DNA of 5,254 nt from NCBI GenBank assembly GCA_030018855.1, contig JASEHG010000139.1, forward strand, positions 1-5,254, given 5' to 3'. The translations under genes and the position numbers were made by a program. This stretch comes from Candidatus Brocadiaceae bacterium. GTDB taxonomy: Bacteria > Planctomycetota > Brocadiia > Brocadiales > Bathyanammoxibiaceae. The notes beneath the pieces are model-generated. The model had not been told where the DNA came from and ran no database searches. It saw only the letters and a list, made by a program, of their open reading frames with translations. Position 1 is the stretch's first letter; each line of letters opens with the position of its first letter. Shown piece by piece: positions 1 to 3,591 of this stretch.

Positions 1-3
1 GGC

Positions 4-17
4 GGGGATAAAGCCCC
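4..17. repeat. Short GGGG/CCCC hairpin at the left edge
   Basis: GGGG at 4-7 pairs with CCCC at 14-17 around an ATAAAG loop. The loop and right arm (TAAAGCCCC) resemble the TAAAGCCCT right half of the palindromes at 1862-1883 and 2513-2534, so this is probably a diverged or truncated member of the same dispersed family. The stem is only 4 bp and the unit may be cut by the window edge. It could also be the remains of a terminator of an upstream gene, but no T-run follows it. Confidence 0.3.
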
Positions 18-42
18 AGACTTAATCTTGACTATGGAGAAT

Positions 43-111
43 GTAGGGACAGACCTTCAGGTCTGTCCACCCAGGACAGGGCGTAGGGGCGTGCGGACAA
101 TGTGCCCCTAC
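43..111. repeat. Composite palindromic repeat, copy 1 (MITE-like)
   Basis: The unit begins GTAGGGAC and ends GCCCCTAC, so its termini are imperfect inverted repeats. Inside it, a perfect 10-bp-arm palindrome spans 47-68 (GGACAGACCT, loop TC, AGGTCTGTCC). A half palindrome GGACAGGGC follows at 74-82. A second inverted repeat has arms GTAGGGGC (83-90) and GCCCCTAC (104-111). The first 26 bases recur at 1801-1826 with one difference. The unit ends 20 bases before the start codon of the ABC ATPase, so it makes up almost the whole leader of that operon. No transposase is present, and no convincing target-site duplication flanks it. The best description is a non-autonomous palindromic element or REP-like sequence, and the mobility mechanism is unknown. 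Confidence 0.75.
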
Positions 112-131
112 TCTAAAAGTAAGCGAATCTA

Positions 132-896
132 ATGCAGAATAACAGGCTAGTAGAGTTCCACGATGCCGCCCTGGGCTACGGTAGGAAGGTGGTGGTGGAC
201 CACGTTAACCTTACCATTGAGAGGGGAGATTTCCTGGGTATAGCCGGGCCCAATGGCTCCGGCAAGACTACCCTCCTCAAGGCCCTGCTCAGGATGCTGA
301 AACCCATCAGCGGCGGTGTCTATTTTGGGGAGGAACTCCGCCGGAGGAAAAAACCATTAGGGTACGTGCCCCAGAGGGAGTTTCTTGACGAGATATTCCC
401 CCTTACCGTTATGGACGTCGTGGTAATGGGGAGGTATGCAAGGATAGGTCTTGTGAGAAAACCTGGAAAGGAGGACTACGCCGTCGTCCACGATGCCATT
501 GCCCGGGTGAACATGGAGGGACACGTCCACAGGAACTTCCGGGACCTCTCAGGGGGGCAGAAACAGAGGGTACTTATAGCGAGGGCCCTTGCCGGCAGGC
601 CCTCCATACTGGTCCTGGACGAACCCTGCGACAACCTTGACATTGCCGGTGAACATGAGATTATGGAACTCCTCAAAGACCTCCACAAGGGACATAACCT
701 TACCGTAGTAATGGTAAGCCACCTCCTTACGGTAATGACCAACTACGTAGAAAAACTGGCCATAATTGAGAGCGGGAGGCTTTACGTGGGAAAGGTGGAC
801 GACGTCCTCACTGAGGAAAACTTACAAAGGATTTACTCCATGAACGTGAAGATTTATGACGTGGGCGGTAAGAAGGCCATCATCGGACAGAGTTGA
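132..896 (+). CDS. znuC: Metal-ion ABC transporter ATP-binding protein (ZnuC/MntB type)
   Basis: This is the cytoplasmic ATPase of an ABC importer of the zinc/manganese/iron chelate family, which powers the permease encoded next. All nucleotide-binding motifs are visible in the 254 residues: A-loop Tyr16, Walker A GPNGSGKTT (39-47), Q-loop Gln81 in GYVPQ, signature LSGGQ (139-143), Walker B ILVLDE (159-164), D-loop NLD (168-170) and switch His197. Length is normal for the family. The Q-loop region YVPQREFLDEIFPLTVMDVV is typical of metal-type ATPases. The ATG at 132 is the first in-frame start after a stop at 120-122. No Shine-Dalgarno sequence is evident before it, because the repeat ending at 111 occupies most of the leader. 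The symbol is a family-level assignment. Zinc, manganese and iron cannot be told apart from the sequence, no Zur-like operator was recognised, and the binding-protein gene is outside the window or elsewhere. Confidence 0.9.
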   Translation: MQNNRLVEFHDAALGYGRKVVVDHVNLTIERGDFLGIAGPNGSGKTTLLKALLRMLKPISGGVYFGEELRRRKKPLGYVPQREFLDEIFPLTVMDVVVMGRYARIGLVRKPGKEDYAVVHDAIARVNMEGHVHRNFRDLSGGQKQRVLIARALAGRPSILVLDEPCDNLDIAGEHEIMELLKDLHKGHNLTVVMVSHLLTVMTNYVEKLAIIESGRLYVGKVDDVLTEENLQRIYSMNVKIYDVGGKKAIIGQS

Positions 897-1702
897 TGGA
901 ACACCTCCTTACCACGCTCAGTCTCTTCCGCTATGCCCTTGCTGGTATTGTCCTGGTATCCTTCATATGTTCTTATCTGGGCGTATACCTCGTCCTCAAG
1001 AGGATAATCTTTTTAGGGGTGGCCATTGCCCAGATATCTTCAATGGGCGTGGCCTTTGCCTTCCTCCTGCACCTGCCTCCTATGGTCTTCTCGTTGCTCT
1101 TTACGTTCCTGGGGATGCTTATTATGTCACAGAACCTGGCGGGCAAGAGGCTCTCGCAAGAGGGCCTCGTAGGTCTGGCCTTCGTGACCGCCTCGGCGGT
1201 TACTACCCTGATGATGGCCAAGAGCCCGTTGGGCATCCATGAGGTGGAACACGTGGTTTACGGCGACATACTGGCCATCTCCCCATTACAGGTCTACATC
1301 GCCCTGGGTGTGGTGATAACGGTGATAACCCTGCATCTGCTCTTTTATAAGGAATTCATCTTCGTCTCCTTTGACTACGACATGGCCAAGGCCCAGGGGG
1401 TGAACTCTGCCCTGTGGGACATGCTCTTATACTTTAGCTTAGGGGCGGCCATAGCCATTGGGATTATGATTGCGGGGAACATGATGATAACCTCCTGCAT
1501 AATACTCCCCGCCCTGAACGGTCTCATACTTGCCCGCAGGCTGAGGAACGTCTTTATCGTCTCTTGCATACAGGGGGTATGCACCGCCACCCTGGCCTTC
1601 TTTATCTCCTACCTCCTTGACCTCCCCTACGGCCCCACCGCCGCCGCCAGCTCCTTCGTCACCCTGGGCTTCTCGTTTATTGCATACAAGTTCAAGAAGT
1701 GA
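896..1702 (+). CDS. znuB: Metal-ion ABC transporter permease (ABC-3 / ZnuB family)
   Basis: This is the inner-membrane permease partner of the upstream ATPase. The 268 residues are almost wholly hydrophobic, with several transmembrane segments separated by short charged loops such as VLKR near residue 35. The sequence FLGVAIAQISSMGVAFAF near residues 39-56 corresponds to the conserved cytoplasmic coupling region of ABC-3 permeases. Here the usual Ser-His pair is replaced by Ala-Gln. The later stretch GIMIAGNMMITSCIILPAL matches the family's late conserved region. The ATG at 896 is preferred: it overlaps the upstream TGA as TGATG, which suggests translational coupling. A TTG one codon earlier (893) would add a single residue. 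Upstream GGACAGAG is only a weak ribosome-binding site. Metal specificity is unresolved. The His-to-Gln variant may mark a subfamily rather than a defect, since the rest of the protein is intact. Confidence 0.88.
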   Translation: MEHLLTTLSLFRYALAGIVLVSFICSYLGVYLVLKRIIFLGVAIAQISSMGVAFAFLLHLPPMVFSLLFTFLGMLIMSQNLAGKRLSQEGLVGLAFVTASAVTTLMMAKSPLGIHEVEHVVYGDILAISPLQVYIALGVVITVITLHLLFYKEFIFVSFDYDMAKAQGVNSALWDMLLYFSLGAAIAIGIMIAGNMMITSCIILPALNGLILARRLRNVFIVSCIQGVCTATLAFFISYLLDLPYGPTAAASSFVTLGFSFIAYKFKK

Positions 1703-1800
1703 ATTGCCCTAATTCCTGACCCCTAGTCTTAGCCCTTGAAAAGCAGAGGGTTTTGGTTTAAGTTGTGAGTTTATGTTGAGGAAAGGTCTTCGCAGTGGAC

Positions 1801-1887
1801 GTAGGGACAGACCTTCAGGTCTATCCGTCGCTTTGCATACGTCCGGGACGGGCTCGGACTCGGACAGGGCTAAAGCCCTGTCCCTAC
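1801..1887. repeat. Composite palindromic repeat, copy 2, at the thiE 5' end
   Basis: The unit starts GTAGGGAC (1801-1808) and ends with its exact inverted complement GTCCCTAC (1880-1887). It holds two hairpins. At 1805-1826 is GGACAGACCT / AGGTCTATCC with loop TC and one mismatch. At 1862-1883 is a perfect palindrome GGACAGGGCT / AGCCCTGTCC with an AA loop. The first 26 bases match copy 1 at 25 positions. The unit lies wholly inside the longest open form of thiE (from 1773) and ends 14 bases before the preferred TTG start. A following GTAGGGGCG (1890-1898) also occurs in copy 1 at 83-91, so repeat-derived sequence may extend up to the ThiE start. Confidence 0.75.
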
Positions 1888-1891
1888 TGGT

Positions 1892-1904
1892 AGGGGCGAG
1901 GTTG
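1892..1904 (+). promoter_or_regulatory. Ribosome-binding site and TTG that fix the likely thiE start
   Basis: AGGGG at 1892-1896 lies 5 bases before the TTG at 1902-1904. This spacing is workable for a Shine-Dalgarno site, whereas the upstream ATG at 1773 has no clear one. The AGGGG sits in GTAGGGGCG, which is shared with repeat copy 1, so the ribosome site may derive from the repeat. Confidence 0.45.
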
Positions 1905-2537
1905 TACGTAATACTTACCAGCCGCCTTTGTAAAAGACCCGTCCTTGAAACGGCCCGCCTGGCCCTTGAGGGGGGGGCAGATATGCTCCAACTGAGGGAG
2001 AAGGAGATGCCTGATAGAGACTTCCTGGGGCTGGCACTGGAACTCAGAAAACTGACTGCAAAAATGGGCAGATTATTTATCGTAAACGACCGCCCCCACA
2101 TCGCCCTGGAGTCCGGGGCCGATGGTCTACACCTAGGCCAGGGAGATATGCCTATTAGCGTGGCCAGAAAGTTGTTAGGAAAAGATTTTATCATCGGCCT
2201 GTCTACCCACAGTCTTGAGCAGGCCGAACTGGCCTATAAGCAGGGGGTAGATTACATCGGCATCGGCCCTATCTTTCCCACTCAAACCAAGGAAGAGGGA
2301 AAACCCATAGGTACAGAAATCTTACGCTGTCTCAGGGACTTCCCCATACCCTGTTTTGCAATAGGAGGCATTAACCCGGCCAATCTGGTGGAGGTTACTA
2401 AGGCTGGGGCGGGCCGAATAGCCGTGTGCTCTGCGGTGATAGGGCGGGAGGACGTACTTGATGCCACCCGCCAGTTTGTGCAGTCCCTAGGGGGCATTGT
2501 GGTCAAGGGTCAGGACAGGGTTAAAGCCCTCCCCTAA
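1902..2537 (+). CDS. thiE: Thiamine-phosphate synthase (ThiE)
   Basis: ThiE is a cytoplasmic TIM-barrel enzyme that joins hydroxymethylpyrimidine diphosphate to the thiazole phosphate carboxylate, making thiamine monophosphate. Numbering from TTG 1902 (211 residues, the usual ThiE size), the motifs are in order: QLREK (30-34), VNDR (61-64), HLGQGD (77-82), GLSTH (99-103), DYIGIGPIFPTQTK (117-130), AIGGI (153-157) and a later phosphate-binding loop GRIAVCSAVIG. All expected substrate- and phosphate-binding stretches are present, so the enzyme should be active. A longer frame opens at ATG 1773 and would add 43 residues, but that extension is Arg/Ser/Gly-rich, unlike any ThiE, and is encoded by palindromic repeat DNA. 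The TTG start leaves only one residue before the first barrel strand (YVILTS), which is short, so a replaced N-terminus is possible. The last residues (DRVKALP) also come from repeat sequence. No other thi gene is present. Confidence 0.92.
   Translation: MYVILTSRLCKRPVLETARLALEGGADMLQLREKEMPDRDFLGLALELRKLTAKMGRLFIVNDRPHIALESGADGLHLGQGDMPISVARKLLGKDFIIGLSTHSLEQAELAYKQGVDYIGIGPIFPTQTKEEGKPIGTEILRCLRDFPIPCFAIGGINPANLVEVTKAGAGRIAVCSAVIGREDVLDATRQFVQSLGGIVVKGQDRVKALP
2513..2534. repeat. Palindrome fragment inside the thiE 3' end
   Basis: GGACAGGGTTAAAGCCCTCC and its last two bases align with the perfect palindrome at 1862-1883 at 19 of 22 positions. It encodes the last residues of ThiE, DRVKALP, and is followed at once by the TAA at 2535-2537. 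The arms still pair partly (AGGG with CCCT). The corresponding palindrome in the long 5' frame is read in the same phase, giving DRAKALS. Confidence 0.65.
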
Positions 2538-2564
2538 AATACACACCCCTTTATCCCCTCCCGC

Positions 2565-2579
2565 TCCGCCTAAGGCGGA
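2565..2579. repeat. Small GC-rich hairpin downstream of thiE
   Basis: TCCGCCT (2565-2571) and AGGCGGA (2573-2579) are exact inverted complements around a single A, so the real loop must open to about five bases. It is followed by a mixed ATTTTCAACTTTC stretch rather than a clean T-run. It lies 28 bases after the thiE stop and could help end transcription or protect the 3' end, or it may be another repeat-family fragment. Confidence 0.45.
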
Positions 2580-2603
2580 CTGATTTTCAACTTTCTAGAG
2601 GGG

Positions 2604-2629
2604 AGGGACAGACCTAAAGGTCTGTCCCT
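2604..2629. repeat. Perfect 26-base palindrome, possible terminator
   Basis: AGGGACAGACCT (2604-2615), loop AA, AGGTCTGTCCCT (2618-2629) form a perfect 12-bp stem. The stem shares its GGACAGACCT arm with the palindromes at 47-68 and 1805-1826, and CCCTAC at its right edge matches the unit ends elsewhere. CGTCTTTT follows, so in RNA this could act as a factor-independent terminator for thiE, separating it from the downstream small-gene cassette. The U-run is short, so the repeat identity is surer than the terminator role. Confidence 0.7.
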
Positions 2630-2664
2630 ACGTCTTTTGGTGTTGGGGGGGGTGATAAGGGTGA

Positions 2665-2709
2665 ACTCCTAAAAATTTGTATAAGTGGAGTCCTCAAATT
2701 TGTTATTAT
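2665..2709 (+). promoter_or_regulatory. AT-rich promoter/operator-like region before the cassette
   Basis: Base composition changes here from GC-rich to AT-rich. A near-direct repeat is present: CCTAAAAATTTGT (2668-2680) and CCTCAAATTTGT (2692-2703), about 23-24 bases apart, roughly two helical turns. ACTCC (2665-2669) and GGAGT (2687-2691) form an inverted pair around the first copy. TTGTAT (2677-2682) and TGTTAT (2701-2706) are weak -35/-10 candidates with an 18-base spacer. Such an arrangement would suit autoregulation by an antitoxin, but no binding protein or consensus was recognised. Confidence 0.3.
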
Positions 2710-2721
2710 AAGACAATAGAA

Positions 2722-2730
2722 AGGAGGAGA
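2722..2730 (+). promoter_or_regulatory. Strong Shine-Dalgarno site of the HicB-like gene
   Basis: AAGGAGGAG precedes the ATG at 2735, with GGAGG (2723-2727) seven bases upstream. It is the best ribosome-binding site in the window and supports translation of the 56-residue frame that follows. Confidence 0.8.
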
Positions 2731-2734
2731 TAGG

Positions 2735-2905
2735 ATGTCCTACAAGGCCAGCATTGTGATTGAGAAAGATGAACATGGTTATTACGCCTATTGTCCTGAG
2801 CTAGAGGGGTGTCAAACACAGGGTGATTCCTTAGAAGGTGTTATTACCAATATGGAAGAGGCTATTGAACTTTATTTGGAGACCCTGGACTTTATAGTCA
2901 ATTAG
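2735..2905 (+). CDS. HicB-like antitoxin-fold protein (no HicA partner)
   Basis: This frame encodes 56 residues and matches the N-terminal partial RNase H fold of HicB-type antitoxins. The hallmark run is YYAYCPELEGCQTQGDSLEG (residues 16-35), followed by an acidic helix NMEEAIELYLETL. The protein ends there, with no C-terminal HTH or ribbon-helix-helix DNA-binding domain, so it belongs to the short HicB-like class. No HicA-type double-stranded-RNA-binding toxin lies beside it. Instead, a DUF433 gene starts 10-16 bases downstream, with a DUF5615 PIN-like gene after that, suggesting a three-gene operon. A strong ribosome site (GGAGG, 7-base spacing) confirms the ATG. It may be an orphan antitoxin, a third component of the cassette, or an independent regulator. 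Its partner is unknown. Confidence 0.88.
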   Translation: MSYKASIVIEKDEHGYYAYCPELEGCQTQGDSLEGVITNMEEAIELYLETLDFIVN

Positions 2906-2908
2906 AAA

Positions 2909-2924
2909 GGGAGGGATGATCATG
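2909..2924 (+). promoter_or_regulatory. Ribosome-binding site deciding the DUF433 start
   Basis: GGGAGGG (2909-2915) touches the ATG at 2916 directly but is 6 bases from a second in-frame ATG at 2922. The spacing favours 2922 as the true start, which removes Met-Ile from the longer form. Confidence 0.6.
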
Positions 2925-3146
2925 GAAGTTGCTCATGGAATTACTATAGACGAAAAGGTCAGATTTGGGAGACCTGTGATAAAGGGAACTCGTGTTCCAG
3001 TAGATTTAGTGCTTGGTAAGCTGGCTGGAGGCATGACGTACGAAGAAGTAATGTCTGAGTATGAACTCAGCAAAGAAGATATTTTGGCCGCACTGGATTA
3101 TGCCGCAAAACACATTTCAGGCGAGGAGGTTAAAGCTGTAGATTAA
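2922..3146 (+). CDS. DUF433 family protein, putative antitoxin (VapB45-like)
   Basis: This 74-residue protein is a complete DUF433 domain. The signature GRPVIKGTRVPV spans residues 16-27. It is followed by LVLGKLAGGMTYEEVMSEY (29-47) and then the helical segment LSKEDILAALDYAAKHI (49-65), typical of this compact HTH-like family. DUF433 proteins are commonly encoded just before DUF5615 PIN-like proteins, and the pair is regarded as a probable VapBC-type toxin-antitoxin module; I recall Mycobacterium VapBC45 as related. Here the next gene starts one base after the stop, consistent with coupled translation. The likely role, by inference, is to bind and neutralise the PIN-like protein and perhaps repress the operon. 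The ATG at 2916 is an alternative start, but the Shine-Dalgarno spacing favours 2922. Confidence 0.88.
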   Translation: MEVAHGITIDEKVRFGRPVIKGTRVPVDLVLGKLAGGMTYEEVMSEYELSKEDILAALDYAAKHISGEEVKAVD

Positions 3147-3147
3147 G

Positions 3148-3507
3148 ATGCTTAAACTTTTGATTGATGAGGATATGCCTCGGTCAACGGCAAGAATTTT
3201 GAACAAAAGCTTTAACATCTTAGATGTACGAGAGTGTGGTTTAAAAGGAAAAGGCGACAGCGAAGTATTTGAATTTGCTCAGAAAGAGAAAGCAGTAATT
3301 TTGACAGGAGATATAGGTTTTGGGAATATTTTGCGTTTCCCTATCGGTAGTCATTCAGGAATTGTTATCGCTCATTTCCCTAACGAGATACCTACTTCTG
3401 AGTTAAATAGTCAGATAATTAAAGCTTTTGGTTCCCTTACCGAAGAAGACTTTAAGGGTAATCTAGTTATTCTTGAGCCTGGAAGGATTAGAATTAGAAG
3501 GAAATAA
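3148..3507 (+). CDS. DUF5615 PIN-like protein, putative toxin ribonuclease
   Basis: The 119 residues match the DUF5615 PIN-like family. Acidic residues that would bind the metal are seen in LLIDEDMP (Asp7, Glu8, Asp9), GKGDSEV (Asp37, Glu39) and LTGDIGFG (Asp55). The last is the usual T-x-D-x-x-F motif with a Gly in place of the common second Asp. The C-terminus is basic (GRIRIRRK), which would suit RNA contact. If active, it would cut RNA in the manner of VapC toxins and be held in check by the DUF433 partner; this is inferred from family and order. The ATG lies one base after the DUF433 stop, with no good Shine-Dalgarno at normal distance, so translation is probably coupled. The gene is clearly AT-rich against znuB, thiE and murJ, suggesting horizontal acquisition. 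The frame looks intact. Confidence 0.85.
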   Translation: MLKLLIDEDMPRSTARILNKSFNILDVRECGLKGKGDSEVFEFAQKEKAVILTGDIGFGNILRFPIGSHSGIVIAHFPNEIPTSELNSQIIKAFGSLTEEDFKGNLVILEPGRIRIRRK

Positions 3508-3518
3508 GTTATCGTGTG

Positions 3519-3542
3519 GAGATTTTTAAATTTGAAATTCTC
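3519..3542. repeat. AT-rich inverted repeat after the cassette
   Basis: GAGATTTTTAAA (3519-3530) and TTTGAAATTCTC (3531-3542) pair over 12 positions with one mismatch and one G-T pair, 12 bases after the stop of the PIN-like gene. The stem is weak and lacks a following T-run. It could be a poor terminator or a protein site. The rest of 3508-3591 shows nothing recognisable, and no ribosome site for murJ. Confidence 0.3.
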
Positions 3543-3591
3543 AAAGTGTCTGTTTTACGTACCTCTTAATTCCTCTTAAAAAATCCAACTC

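Noticed and set aside
28..33. TTGACT as a -35 element for the metal-transport operon
   Set aside because: No -10 element lies at a suitable distance, since the repeat begins at 43. An interrupted promoter cannot be shown from this sequence alone.
39..115. Target-site duplication around repeat copy 1
   Set aside because: Flanks GAAT (left) and TCTA (right) do not match, and copy 2 flanks GGAC and TGGT do not match either, so transposition by a duplicating transposase is not supported.
476..742. Reverse-strand open frame of 88 codons inside the ABC ATPase gene
   Set aside because: It lies wholly opposite an intact, motif-complete ATPase and its translation shows no recognisable domain.
856..1242. 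Forward frame of 128 codons overlapping the permease
   Set aside because: It is a different frame of the clearly membrane-protein-coding permease gene, and the product is Pro/Gly/Arg-rich with no known motif.
1733..1757. Terminator after the permease: CCCT (1733-1736) with AGGG (1747-1750), then TTTTGGTTT
   Set aside because: The stem is only 4-5 bp with an interrupted T-run, too weak to call. Positions 1703-1800 otherwise show nothing clear.
1709..2194. Reverse-strand open frame of 161 codons opposite thiE and its 5' repeat
   Set aside because: It overlaps conserved ThiE motifs on the other strand, is Ser/Arg/Pro-rich and resembles no family. It is explained by GC-rich shadow coding and repeat DNA.
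43..2629. CRISPR array from the recurring palindromes
   Set aside because: The copies are far apart, not regularly spaced, lie across and within genes, and there are no uniform spacers or cas genes.
2905..3591. Search for a HicA toxin partner to the HicB-like gene
   Set aside because: No small frame with the HicA fold was seen in this stretch or just upstream. The neighbouring genes are DUF433 and DUF5615.
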